Source of the DNA: Histidinibacterium aquaticum
GTDB taxonomy: Bacteria; Pseudomonadota; Alphaproteobacteria; Rhodobacterales; Rhodobacteraceae
Direction of reading: 5' to 3'
NCBI RefSeq assembly: GCF_008710275.1
Contig: NZ_VYQE01000001.1
Span: 744,001 to 808,000 of the forward strand
Length of the DNA: 64,000 bases
Part shown: positions 1-7,485 of the stretch, piece by piece
Layout: each line of letters starts with the position of its first letter
How positions within the stretch are numbered: position 1 is the first letter of the stretch
Notes under the pieces: generated by a model
Seen by the model: only the letters and a program-made list of their open reading frames with translations
Told to the model about the DNA's origin: nothing
Databases searched by the model: none
Position numbers and translations under genes: made by a program

Positions 1-632
1 CCGTTGCCGTCGCCCGCGCCCGGGCGAGTGACCCGGTCCGGGTGGCCGTGCTCGACTGGGACGTGCACCACGGCAACGGGACCGAGGCGATCTTCTACGA
101 GGAGGCGGAAGTCCTCACCGTCTCGCTCCACCAGGAGTGGAACTACCCCCTCGACACCGGCCGCGCCACCGACCGGGGCACGGGACCGGGCGAGGATGCC
201 AACCTCAACGTCCCGCTGCCCCCCGGCGCGGGCCATGCCACCTGGCTGGAGGCGCTCGACCGCCTCGCCCTCCCCGCGATCCGCCGCTTCGCACCCGACC
301 TCATCGTGGTGGCCTGCGGCTACGACGCCGCGCTGATCGACCCGCTGAGCCGCATGATGTGCACCGCCGAGACCTACCGCGAGATGACCCGGCGGGTCAT
401 GGCGCTGGCCGACGACATCTGCGGCGGCCGCCTCGTGCTGGCGCACGAGGGCGGCTACTCCGAGGTCTACGTCCCCTTCTGCGGCCATGCCGTCCTCGAG
501 GAACTCTCCGGCTCGCAGGTCCGCGCCCCCGATCCCTTCGCCGAGGCCTACCGCCTGCGCCAGCCCGGCGCGCGCTTCGAGGCCTTCGCGAGCGAGCTCA
601 TCGCCGAGCAGGCCGAGGCCGCGGGCCTCTAG
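1..632 (+). CDS. Histone deacetylase-like zinc hydrolase, 5' truncated by the window edge
   Basis: This is the C-terminal ~210 residues of a class II histone deacetylase / acetylpolyamine amidohydrolase family protein, and the frame stays open through base 1. The visible part opens with the family metal-site motif DWDVHHGNGT and later has the GYDA segment that supplies a second zinc ligand region. Bacterial members remove acetyl groups from small molecules such as polyamines or from protein lysines; which substrate applies here cannot be told. The N-terminal third lies outside the window. The next gene starts 51 bases downstream on the same strand, so the two could be co-transcribed. Family assignment is firm and the substrate is unknown. 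Confidence 0.9.
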   Translation, partial: VAVARARASDPVRVAVLDWDVHHGNGTEAIFYEEAEVLTVSLHQEWNYPLDTGRATDRGTGPGEDANLNVPLPPGAGHATWLEALDRLALPAIRRFAPDLIVVACGYDAALIDPLSRMMCTAETYREMTRRVMALADDICGGRLVLAHEGGYSEVYVPFCGHAVLEELSGSQVRAPDPFAEAYRLRQPGARFEAFASELIAEQAEAAGL

Positions 633-683
633 CGGAGCCGCGCGGAAGAGGCTAGCTCCGGGGCCAGGCAACACGAGGATCCC

Positions 684-1259
684 ATGCCCGAGAGAAACCA
701 GGCCGCGCTCGACTTCCTGCTGACCCGCCGTTCGCGGCCCGCCAAGACGCTTCGCGCGCCCGTGCCCGACCGTGCAGAGGTGGAGACGCTGCTGACCGCC
801 GCCGCGCGCAGCCCCGACCACGGCAAGCTGGAGCCCTGGCGCTTCCTGGTGCTGACCAAGCCCGCGCTCGACCGGCTGGCCGAGGCCGTCGTGGCCCGCG
901 GCACCGAGCTCGGCAAGGACGAGGGCGACATCGCCAAGGCCCGCGCCCAGTATGCCGACGCCGATCTCGCCGTCGCCGTGGTCTCGGCCCCGGTGATCTC
1001 CGAGAAGATACCCGAGGTCGAGCAGCTGCTCTCTTCCGGGGCGGTCTGCCTCGCGCTGCTGAACGCCGCGCTGGCCTCGGGCTGGGGCGCGAACTGGCTG
1101 AGCGGCTGGCACGTCCACGACCGCAACTTCGCCGAGCGCCAGTTCGGACTCGCTCCGCACGAGCAGATCGCGGGCCTCATACATATCGGCACCGAGAGCA
1201 ACGCCCCTCCCGAGCGGCCGCGCCCGGATCTCGCCGCCAAGACCACCTGGGTCGAATGA
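684..1259 (+). CDS. Nitroreductase family protein (YdjA-like)
   Basis: A 191-residue FMN-dependent oxidoreductase of the nitroreductase family. It begins with the typical helix ending in LLTRRSRPAKTL, followed by the AARSPDHGKLEPWRF segment that contacts flavin in the short YdjA-type subgroup. A glycine/tryptophan-rich middle (ASGWGANWLSGW) matches the flavin and dimer-interface region. Family members reduce nitro compounds or quinones with NAD(P)H; the physiological substrate is not evident. The stop overlaps the start of the following membrane-protein gene by four bases (ATGA), indicating translational coupling. Length is normal for the subgroup. Confidence 0.88.
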   Translation: MPERNQAALDFLLTRRSRPAKTLRAPVPDRAEVETLLTAAARSPDHGKLEPWRFLVLTKPALDRLAEAVVARGTELGKDEGDIAKARAQYADADLAVAVVSAPVISEKIPEVEQLLSSGAVCLALLNAALASGWGANWLSGWHVHDRNFAERQFGLAPHEQIAGLIHIGTESNAPPERPRPDLAAKTTWVE

Positions 1260-1954
1260 TCTTCGGCGACTTCGCCAAGGCCGTTGGCCAGCTCACGGAC
1301 CCGCGCTTCCGCCGGGTGTTCTGGCTCGGTATCGCGCTGACCTTCGCCCTTCTGGTGATGGTCTACGCGACCGTGCTCTGGATCGTTCAGGGCCTCTCCC
1401 CCGACTCGGTCACCGTGCTGAACGGGCGGGAGGTCACCTGGATCGGCGACCTGCTCTCCGCGGGCTCGCTGGTGCTGATGATCTTCCTGTCGATCTTCCT
1501 GATGGTGCCGGTGGCCTCGGCCATCACCTCGCTCTTTCTCGAGGACGTGGCCCAGGCGGTGGAGGAGCGTCACTACCCCGGCCTGCCCCCCGCCCCGCGC
1601 CTGCCCTGGAGCGACGCGCTGCGCGACACGGCCTCGTTCCTCGCGGTGCTCATCGTGGGCAACCTGGTGGCAATCGTGGCCTACGTCATGCTGCCCATCG
1701 GCGCGCCCTTCATCTTCTACGCGCTGAACGGCTACCTGCTGGGGCGCGAGTACTTCCAGATCGCGGCCATGCGCCGGGAGGGGCGCGAGGGCGCCAAGGC
1801 CCTGCGTCAGCGGCATACCGGCACGATCTGGGTCGCCGGCTGCCTGATGGCGCTGCCGCTCACGATACCGCTGGTGAACCTGCTGATCCCGATCCTCGGG
1901 GCCGCGACCTTCACGCACCTTTACCACCGCCTGAGGCGGCGCACGCCGGTCTAG
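1256..1954 (+). CDS. EI24/CysZ-like integral membrane protein
   Basis: A 232-residue polytopic membrane protein of the EI24 (CysZ-like) family. About four hydrophobic segments are visible, near residues 20-45, 70-100, 125-155 and 195-220, with the family's charged loop (LFLEDVAQAVEERHYPG) after the second. CysZ proteins carry sulfate across the inner membrane in enterics, but many alphaproteobacterial relatives have no tested function, so a sulfate role is only a possibility. It overlaps the upstream nitroreductase gene by four bases and meets the DUF1467 gene tail to tail with a four-base overlap. Confidence 0.82.
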   Translation: MIFGDFAKAVGQLTDPRFRRVFWLGIALTFALLVMVYATVLWIVQGLSPDSVTVLNGREVTWIGDLLSAGSLVLMIFLSIFLMVPVASAITSLFLEDVAQAVEERHYPGLPPAPRLPWSDALRDTASFLAVLIVGNLVAIVAYVMLPIGAPFIFYALNGYLLGREYFQIAAMRREGREGAKALRQRHTGTIWVAGCLMALPLTIPLVNLLIPILGAATFTHLYHRLRRRTPV

Positions 1955-2238
1955 TCGGTCGGCGCCTCGCGCGGGGCCATGCGCCCGAACCAGTCGAAGT
2001 CGCGCACTTCGATCACGCCGGAGATGATGATCCCGGCGATCACGACCCAGATGCCCAGCGCCCAGATCGTCGTGACCTTGGCCTTCTTGCCCAGTTGCGG
2101 GTCCGAAGGGGCGGACTTGTGCGTGCCCGGCACGGTCTCGCCGCTCTCGCCCTGGGTGGTCAGGCGCAGGGGGAGGACGACGAAGAAGACCATGAACCAG
2201 ATCACGGCCAGCAGGACGAGGGCGGAAACGGGACCCAT
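1951..2238 (-). CDS. DUF1467 family small membrane protein
   Basis: A 95-residue protein with two hydrophobic segments (near residues 3-25 and 65-85) separated by a polar, Lys-rich loop, as in the DUF1467 family common in alphaproteobacteria. I chose the ATG whose first base shares the last base of the upstream epimerase stop codon (TGATG); an upstream in-frame ATG nine codons earlier would overlap that gene by 28 bases. Function is unknown. Tight linkage to the methylmalonyl-CoA epimerase gene is a recurrent alphaproteobacterial arrangement as far as I recall. Confidence 0.8.
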   Translation of the reverse strand: MGPVSALVLLAVIWFMVFFVVLPLRLTTQGESGETVPGTHKSAPSDPQLGKKAKVTTIWALGIWVVIAGIIISGVIEVRDFDWFGRMAPREAPTD

Positions 2239-2642
2239 CAGACTTCCTCCAGTTCGATCAGACACCCGTTGAAATCCTTCGGATGCAGGAAGAGCACCGG
2301 CTTGCCGTGCGCGCCCGTCTTCGGCCTGCCGTCGCCCAGCACCCGCGCGCCCTGCCCGGTCAGCCGGTCGCGCGCGGCGAGGATGTCCTCGACCTCGTAG
2401 CAGACATGGTGGATGCCGCCCGAGGGGTTCTTGTCCAGGAAGCCGCGGATCGGGCTGTCCTCTCCCAGCGGATGGAGCAGCTCGATCTTGGTGTTGGGCA
2501 GTTCGATGAAGACCACGGTGACGCCGTGGTCGGGCTCGTCCTGCTGCGGGCCGACCTCGGCGCCCAGAGCATCGCGGTACTGCGCCCGCGCGGCCTCGAG
2601 ATCCGGGACGGCGATGGCGACGTGATTCAGGCGGCCGATCAT
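2238..2642 (-). CDS. mce: Methylmalonyl-CoA epimerase
   Basis: A 134-residue VOC-fold (glyoxalase-like) enzyme that interconverts (R)- and (S)-methylmalonyl-CoA in propionyl-CoA breakdown and in the ethylmalonyl-CoA pathway. It starts MIGRLNHVAIAVPDL, with the first metal-binding His at residue 7. The second repeat has the GGIHHVCYEVED segment, and the C-terminus ends in CLIELEEV, carrying the last metal-ligand Glu region. Length and ends match the family exactly. A much longer upstream-open frame exists, but the homology begins at this ATG. The stop overlaps the DUF1467 start by one base. Confidence 0.93.
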   Translation of the reverse strand: MIGRLNHVAIAVPDLEAARAQYRDALGAEVGPQQDEPDHGVTVVFIELPNTKIELLHPLGEDSPIRGFLDKNPSGGIHHVCYEVEDILAARDRLTGQGARVLGDGRPKTGAHGKPVLFLHPKDFNGCLIELEEV

Positions 2643-2783
2643 GGGCTCCTCCGGCGTGTCGGCGCCCTTATCCGCCCTCGCGTCCCGCGGCGCAACGGAC
2701 GTCTCGTCGCGGTGGCTTAACCCGGCATTCACCAGCCCGGGGCGATGCTCCTCGGACAGGCGAATCGAACAGCGGAGGGGCGC

Positions 2784-3500
2784 ATGAACTCGCTCGACGA
2801 CTACCTCGCCACCCGGCCACCCACCGCGGACCGGCCCCTGCTCGGGGTCACCGTGCTCGCGGTGGAGGACAGCCGCTTCGCCAGCGAAGCGCTGCGCCTG
2901 CTCTGCCTGCGCTCCGGCGCGCGCATCCGGCGGGCCGAAAGCCTCGAGACGGCACGCCGGCACCTTCGGGTCTACCGGCCCACCTGCATCGTGGTGGATC
3001 TCGGCCTGCCCGACGGCGACGGGGAAGAGCTGATCGCGGATCTCGCCGGACCGGCCCCGGCCGTCTCCGTCATCCTCGCCACCAGCGGCGAACCGGACGG
3101 CGAGGCGCGCGCGCTGCAGGCCGGCGCGGACGGCTTCCTGGCCAAGCCCGTGGCCTCGCTTGCCGCCTTCCAGGAGGCGATCCTGGCGCGCCTCCCCGAC
3201 GACCGTCAGCCCGCCGGCCCCCGCCCCCTGCCGGAGGGGGAGGTCGACCCCGACCCGATCGCCCTGCGCGACGATCTCGCGGCGATGGCCCGGACCCTCG
3301 GGGCGGAGGCGGAGGGTCACGCGGTGGATTACGCCGCGCAGTTCCTGGGCGGCCTGGCGCGAAGCTCGGGCGACGCGGCGCTCTCGCGGGCCGTCGCCGA
3401 TCTCACTGCTCGCCGCCGCAGGGGCGAGCCCGCGCAGGCGGAGCTTCACCGGCTGAACGAGATCGTGCACCGGCGGCTCGACCAGACGGCGGCGATCTGA
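2784..3500 (+). CDS. Response regulator: receiver domain with an unassigned helical C-terminal region
   Basis: A 238-residue protein with a receiver domain at residues ~22-138: acidic pair E28-D29, phospho-acceptor D72 in VVDLGLPDG, T100/S101, and K121 in the LAKPVAS segment. The remaining ~95 residues are alpha-helical in character and have no DNA-binding or output enzyme domain that I recognise; their size would suit a histidine-phosphotransfer-like or protein-interaction module. I chose the ATG preceded by GGAGGGG at normal spacing over an in-frame ATG 13 codons upstream. No histidine kinase gene is adjacent, so its partner is unknown. Confidence 0.85.
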   Translation: MNSLDDYLATRPPTADRPLLGVTVLAVEDSRFASEALRLLCLRSGARIRRAESLETARRHLRVYRPTCIVVDLGLPDGDGEELIADLAGPAPAVSVILATSGEPDGEARALQAGADGFLAKPVASLAAFQEAILARLPDDRQPAGPRPLPEGEVDPDPIALRDDLAAMARTLGAEAEGHAVDYAAQFLGGLARSSGDAALSRAVADLTARRRRGEPAQAELHRLNEIVHRRLDQTAAI

Positions 3501-3615
3501 TGCAGCCACCGACCCGAAAGCTCCCCCGTCGCGGCCAATTCGCGCCGCATTTGACCGCGAGTTTATTCCGCATGACGCCGCGCCACGGCACGGCAAAGGG
3601 ACGAAGAGGGAACGC

Positions 3616-3792
3616 ATGGCCCGGGTGATCGAACGGTTCTGGGACGACGAGATGGGAAGCGCGGTGGTCGACCGCGCCATTCTTGCCGCCGGCATCTTTA
3701 TGCTGGGCTCCGCGCTCGCCGCCGCCGTCCTTCCCGCGCCCGCCGATCTCGCCGCGCAGGACCAGCCCGCGACCCTCGCCCAGGACGTCTGA
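3616..3792 (+). CDS. Small Flp-type pilin-like protein
   Basis: A 58-residue open frame with a strong ribosome binding site (GAGGGA eight bases before ATG). The protein has a short polar head (ARVIERFWDDEMG), then SAVVD and a single hydrophobic helix, then a polar tail rich in Ala, Gln and Asp. This copies the layout of Rhodobacteraceae Flp/Tad pilin-like proteins, whose head ends in DESG followed by AVTVDW and a hydrophobic helix; the Asp at position +5 after the Gly would take the place of the usual pilin Glu5. No other tad genes are in the window. It might be a minor pilin or an unrelated single-span membrane peptide. Confidence 0.6.
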   Translation: MARVIERFWDDEMGSAVVDRAILAAGIFMLGSALAAAVLPAPADLAAQDQPATLAQDV

Positions 3793-3794
3793 GA

Positions 3795-4394
3795 CTACTT
3801 CCGGGCGGCGGTCCGTCCCATCAGCACCAGATCGAAGCAGAACGACCGGTTCTCACGGTAGATCAGGTCGAGCCGCGCCTTCCGCGGAACGCAGGCCCGC
3901 GAATAGACGGCGTCGGTCTCCTCCGTCGTGCGGCAGCGCGACAGCAGCCATTCCTCGTGACCGTGGTACACCAGCGTCGCGAGCCCGGTGATGCCCGGGC
4001 GCGACTTCAGCACCTCGCGGTATAGATCGGGAAACCGCTCCACGTACTGACGGAGCGGCGGGCGGGGCCCGACGAAGCTGATGTCGCCCTTCAGCACGTT
4101 CCAGAGCTGCGGCAGTTCGTCTGCGCGTGTCCGCCGCAAGACGCGCCCGGTCCGCGTCACTCGCCCCGCCTTGTCGCCGCCCGAGACACCGCTGTCCTCG
4201 GCGACCACGCGCATGGTGCGGAACTTCACCAGCATGAAGCCCTCCTCCGGCGTTTTCATCCGCTCGGAGAGGTAGAAGACCGGCGCCCCGTCGCGCAGCC
4301 GGATCCAGAGCGCGATCCCGAGGATCACCGGCAAGAGCACCACGCCCAGCAGCAGCGCGAAGAAGATGTCGAAGAGGCGCTTGTCCCAGCTCAT
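3795..4394 (-). CDS. Bacterial sugar transferase (PglC-like, monotopic phosphoglycosyl transferase)
   Basis: A 199-residue enzyme of the bacterial sugar transferase family, which moves a sugar-1-phosphate from a UDP-sugar onto undecaprenyl phosphate to start a glycan. One N-terminal hydrophobic re-entrant helix (residues ~10-30) precedes the catalytic core with VKFRTMR, the [20 protein letters not shown] block and FVGPRPPL. It has the short form without the extra N-terminal membrane helices of WbaP/WcaJ proteins. The start overlaps the upstream epimerase gene by four bases (ATGA) and is preceded by AAGGAA. The pair probably prepares and transfers an initiating sugar for a surface polysaccharide. 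Confidence 0.9.
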   Translation of the reverse strand: MSWDKRLFDIFFALLLGVVLLPVILGIALWIRLRDGAPVFYLSERMKTPEEGFMLVKFRTMRVVAEDSGVSGGDKAGRVTRTGRVLRRTRADELPQLWNVLKGDISFVGPRPPLRQYVERFPDLYREVLKSRPGITGLATLVYHGHEEWLLSRCRTTEETDAVYSRACVPRKARLDLIYRENRSFCFDLVLMGRTAARK

Positions 4395-5212
4395 GCAGGT
4401 TCCTTGAGCCCTTCGCCCTCGGCGATCAAGGCGGCAGGCTCCGCCGCCCCCTCCGGCAGGTCCACGAGCGCGGCCAGCCGGGCACAGTCGAGCGTCACGT
4501 CCTGCACTGCCGTCGCGGGAGCGGGTCGCCACCGCCAGGGCTGGCGCGCGGCCTCGAGCAGCCCGGACATCGCCACCGGTCGCTGCAAGGCGACGTTGAG
4601 CACCGGCGGCAGAGGGTCGGGATGGCGGGCGAGCGCCACGAGGACGTCCGCAAGCGTGCGCGGTCCGATGTAGCTCCGCCGGGGCCCCTCGCCGTCATCG
4701 AAGCGGTCGAGCGTCACGGCGTTGCCCTCTCCCATGCGGCCCAGCAGCGCGTCGGCCCAGGCGACGTTGCCGATCCGAAGGCAGCAGGTCTCGACCTCGG
4801 CCCCCGCGACAGCCCGCTCCATCGCCAGCTTCGCCGCGCCGTAGTCGTTCACCGGCTTGCAGGGCGTCTCCTCCGACATCTGCGCCCCGGGACCGTAGAC
4901 CGCCGAGGAGGAGGCCAGCAGCACCCGCCGCACGCCGCAGTGGCGCGCCATGGCTACCGCCGCTTCGCCCAGGTCGACATTCAGCCGCGCCCCCTCGCCG
5001 CTCCGCGTGACGCCCGCGAAGGCGAAGATCACCTCGGCCTGCACCGGCACGGCGGGGTCGAGCGGATCCCACTGCAGCAGGCCCTCGCCCGCCGCGCGCG
5101 ATTGCGGCACCAGCCGCGCGCCCGGAGGCACCGCGCTCCAGTGGCGAAGGACCATCCGGCCAATGCGCCCGGTCGCTCCAAGAAAGAGCCAGGTTTCAGT
5201 GTTCGCGCTCAT
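4391..5212 (-). CDS. NAD-dependent sugar epimerase/dehydratase family protein
   Basis: A 273-residue extended short-chain dehydrogenase. The N-terminus has the nucleotide-binding GATGRIG motif (residues ~10-16); the middle has SSSAVYGPG and the catalytic YGAAK pair (Tyr-x-x-x-Lys). It resembles UDP-hexose epimerases/reductases that act next to sugar transferases, though the precise sugar is unknown. I chose the ATG giving MSANTETW; in-frame upstream ATGs would extend it with low-complexity residues. Its stop overlaps the sugar transferase start, so both products are likely made in step and act in one pathway. Confidence 0.85.
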   Translation of the reverse strand: MSANTETWLFLGATGRIGRMVLRHWSAVPPGARLVPQSRAAGEGLLQWDPLDPAVPVQAEVIFAFAGVTRSGEGARLNVDLGEAAVAMARHCGVRRVLLASSSAVYGPGAQMSEETPCKPVNDYGAAKLAMERAVAGAEVETCCLRIGNVAWADALLGRMGEGNAVTLDRFDDGEGPRRSYIGPRTLADVLVALARHPDPLPPVLNVALQRPVAMSGLLEAARQPWRWRPAPATAVQDVTLDCARLAALVDLPEGAAEPAALIAEGEGLKEPA

Positions 5213-5271
5213 GATCACTCGCGGTGGTCGGCTTGGCGCCCTCATAGGCGATCCGGGGCCGAGGCGCACCG

Positions 5272-6333
5272 TCAGATGATCTCGTCTTCATCGAAGAGCG
5301 GATCGCGGACGTGGTGGCCCACGATCTCTTCGAGAGCCGCGCCCGCCCGGTCCGGGCGCGAAACCCGCGCGAGGTGGAATATCGCGTCGCCCTCGTTGAC
5401 CACCGGCAGCACCGCGCGGCCGATCACGAGGCCGTCGAAGGGAGCGGTGATCTCTTCTTCGCGCTCACCGAAGGGATCGCTGACAGCGGCCATGAGCGTG
5501 CCCTTCTCCACCGCCTCGCCGTCGCCCTTGAAGGTGCGCAGCAGCCCGCCACGCGGCGCGCGGAGCCACTGGGTCTCGGTCGCGGCGAGCGGGACCTGCC
5601 GGGGGCGGCTGATGCCCTTCGCAGGCAGCATGCCCTTGTGGTGCAGCACCCGGAGGATGCCGGCGACGCCGGTCCGCACGGCGAGTTCGTCGAATCGCAG
5701 GCCCTCCCCGGCCTCGTAGAGCAGCATCTCCACCCCACGCTCCTGCGCCTCCGCCCGCAGAGAGCCCGCGCGAACGGGAGAGGTCAGCACCACCGGCGCA
5801 CCGAAGACGCGCGCGAGGGTTGCGAGCTGGGGGTCGCCCGGCGTCACGCGAATCTGCGGGAGGTTGGTCCGGTGGATGGCCGCCGAATGCAGGTCGATGC
5901 CGAGATCGCACCGCAGCACGACCTCGGTCAGGAAGAGATTGGCCAGCCGCGCGGCAAGCGATCCGCCGGCGCTGCCGGGGAAGGAACGGTTCAGGTCGCG
6001 ACGGTCCGGCAGGTAGCGGGAGCGGTTGAGGAAGCCGAAGGAATTGACGATCGGCACCACGAGCAGCGTCCCGCGCAGGCTCCGCAGGAGCGGGGAGCGC
6101 GAGAGCCGCCGGGCGATCTCCACGCCGATCACTTCGTCGCCGTGGACCGCGGCGCTCACGAAGACCTTGGGTCCCGGGCGGGCGCCGTGGATCACTTCGA
6201 CGGAGAGGGTGACGGGGGTGTGGTCGGAAAGAACGGAGACCGGCAGGTCGACGACGCGCCGCTCACCCGGCGCGACGGTGGTTTCTCCGATCTCGAAAGG
6301 CGCTCGTCCGGCCAATGGTCCTGCCCCACTCAT
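5272..6333 (-). CDS. Succinylglutamate desuccinylase/aspartoacylase family zinc hydrolase
   Basis: A 353-residue M14-type carboxypeptidase-like hydrolase. The zinc-site motif HGDE occurs near residue 64 within AAVHGDEVIG, the RDLNRSFPG substrate-carboxylate region follows, and DLHSA supplies the third zinc ligand. The C-terminal ~100 residues (from about PFGEREEEITAPFDG) form a beta-rich lipoyl/biotinyl-like domain typical of this subgroup. Members remove acyl groups from amino acids or act beside RimK-type ligases; no rimK-like gene is adjacent, so the substrate is not predicted. It is separated by 59 bases from the epimerase gene downstream. Confidence 0.85.
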   Translation of the reverse strand: MSGAGPLAGRAPFEIGETTVAPGERRVVDLPVSVLSDHTPVTLSVEVIHGARPGPKVFVSAAVHGDEVIGVEIARRLSRSPLLRSLRGTLLVVPIVNSFGFLNRSRYLPDRRDLNRSFPGSAGGSLAARLANLFLTEVVLRCDLGIDLHSAAIHRTNLPQIRVTPGDPQLATLARVFGAPVVLTSPVRAGSLRAEAQERGVEMLLYEAGEGLRFDELAVRTGVAGILRVLHHKGMLPAKGISRPRQVPLAATETQWLRAPRGGLLRTFKGDGEAVEKGTLMAAVSDPFGEREEEITAPFDGLVIGRAVLPVVNEGDAIFHLARVSRPDRAGAALEEIVGHHVRDPLFDEDEII

Positions 6334-6399
6334 GAGTGAACGGGGCCAAGAACGTCACAGCCGGGCGCTCTGTGCAAGGCACCCGGCCGCCGCTTGATA

Positions 6400-6624
6400 T
6401 CAGTGCACCGTGACCGGCGACATGTCGTGCTGGCGCGCCAGGACGAAGGCCAGGTCGCGGTCCGCCACGAGGGCGAGCTGCTGGCCGTCGCTGTCATGCA
6501 CCGCGAAGAGCTGGTCCAGCCCCTCGGCCTTCTCCTGCACCTCTTCGGGCAGATCGGAGACGGCGACAGGCTTCACGTAGACCAGGCGATCTCCGAGCTG
6601 ACCGAAATCGATCTTGGTATTCAT
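6400..6624 (-). CDS. DUF1150 family protein
   Basis: A 74-residue acidic soluble protein matching DUF1150, a family found in alphaproteobacteria and very often directly after a small heat-shock protein gene, as here. No known catalytic motif is visible. Its ribosome binding site (CGGAGGA) lies inside the last codons of hsp20, and only three bases separate the hsp20 stop from its ATG, so it should be translated from the heat-inducible hsp20 message. The context suggests a role in proteostasis, but its activity is unknown. Confidence 0.85.
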   Translation of the reverse strand: MNTKIDFGQLGDRLVYVKPVAVSDLPEEVQEKAEGLDQLFAVHDSDGQQLALVADRDLAFVLARQHDMSPVTVH

Positions 6625-6627
6625 CGC

Positions 6628-7041
6628 TCATTTCCTCCGGATCTGGATTGTCTGGACAACGCTTTCCGGCACCTGCCGGTTCAGATCGACGTGGAGCAGG
6701 CCGTTTTCGATCACCGCCTCGCCCACATCGACTCCGTCGGCCAGCACGAAGCTGCGCTGGAACTGCCGCGCCGCGATGCCGCGGTGCAGGAAGACGCGCC
6801 CCTCGCCGTCGTCGCGCTGGCGTCCGCGGATCACGAGCTGGTTGTCCTCGACAGTAATGGCGAGGTCCTTCTCGGAGAACCCGGCGACCGCGAGCGTGAT
6901 GCGGTAGGATTGCTCGGAGGTCTGTTCGATGTTGTAGGGGGGATAGCCGTCGTTGCCCGACTTCGCCGTGCGCTCCACCAGGCGTTCGAGCTCTTCGAAG
7001 CCCAGCAGGAACGGGTGCGCCCCGAGGGTGAGTTTCGTCAT
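6628..7041 (-). CDS. Small heat-shock protein, Hsp20/alpha-crystallin (IbpA-like)
   Basis: A 137-residue ATP-independent chaperone that binds unfolding proteins. An N-terminal arm (FLLGFEELERLVERTAK) is followed by PPYNIEQ, which opens the alpha-crystallin domain (residues ~35-125), containing the VAGFSEKDL and GLLHVDL signatures. The C-terminal tail has the I-x-I anchor (IQIRRK). I chose the ATG preceded by AAAGGA; an upstream in-frame ATG has no support. An RpoH-type promoter lies 65-93 bases upstream, and DUF1150 follows immediately. Confidence 0.92.
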   Translation of the reverse strand: MTKLTLGAHPFLLGFEELERLVERTAKSGNDGYPPYNIEQTSEQSYRITLAVAGFSEKDLAITVEDNQLVIRGRQRDDGEGRVFLHRGIAARQFQRSFVLADGVDVGEAVIENGLLHVDLNRQVPESVVQTIQIRRK

Positions 7042-7105
7042 CGCGACATGTCCTTTGTCAAAGCGACTGTCCTGATGTGGCCCCGTTCTGGCGGCCACGC
7101 CCGAA

Positions 7106-7134
7106 ATATGGGGAGACGCTACGGCGCCTGCAAG
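7106..7134 (-). promoter_or_regulatory. RpoH (sigma32)-type promoter for hsp20-DUF1150
   Basis: Read on the minus strand, CTTGCAG (7134-7128) is followed by a 14-base spacer and CCCCATAT (7113-7106). This closely fits the sigma32 consensus CTTGAAA-N11-15-CCCCATnT. It points at the hsp20 start at 7041 and leaves a leader of about 60 bases. Assignment to RpoH rather than the housekeeping sigma factor is inferred from the match and the heat-shock gene downstream. Confidence 0.75.
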
Positions 7135-7196
7135 TCTCCGGGCTAGCCTGACGGCCTGCGCGGCGTTATCTTGCAGCGGTCAGAGGAGACCGCCCC

Positions 7197-7418
7197 ATGA
7201 ATACCTCCGCCCGGATGGAGCAGCTCGAGGTGCTGCGCGTGGAACTCGAGGTTCTGCGGCAGGAGCACCGTGACCTCGACGCCGCGATCCGCGCGCTCGA
7301 GGATCGGGGGCCTGCGGGCGATATCCTGACGATCCGACGGCTGAAGAAGCAGAAGCTGGGGCTCAAGGACCGGATCGCGGTGCTCGAGGACCGGATCTTT
7401 CCCGACATAATCGCCTGA
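7197..7418 (+). CDS. YdcH family (DUF465) coiled-coil protein
   Basis: A 73-residue, almost entirely helical protein with a strong ribosome binding site (AGAGGAGA). Heptad-like Leu/Val spacing (MEQLEVLRVELEVLRQEH) and the later RRLKKQKLGLKDRI stretch match the DUF465/YdcH family, short antiparallel coiled-coil proteins of unknown function. It is transcribed away from hsp20 and lies just upstream of purE, whose own promoter begins 11 bases after this stop. Confidence 0.85.
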   Translation: MNTSARMEQLEVLRVELEVLRQEHRDLDAAIRALEDRGPAGDILTIRRLKKQKLGLKDRIAVLEDRIFPDIIA

Positions 7419-7428
7419 GCCGGGCCGC

Positions 7429-7456
7429 TTGCACGCGGGCCGCGCGTTCCTATAGT
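7429..7456 (+). promoter_or_regulatory. Sigma70-type promoter for purEK
   Basis: TTGCAC (7429-7434), a 16-base spacer and TATAGT (7451-7456) form a good housekeeping promoter ending 29 bases before the purE ATG. I see no PurR-like operator that I could name around it. Confidence 0.6.
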
Positions 7457-7485
7457 GCGCCCTTCCCGGGGGACAGGAGGGCGCG

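Noticed and set aside
629..1927. A 432-codon minus-strand frame opposite the nitroreductase and EI24 genes
   Set aside because: The opposite strand has two clear family members in full length; this frame shows low-complexity, charged composition and no domains.
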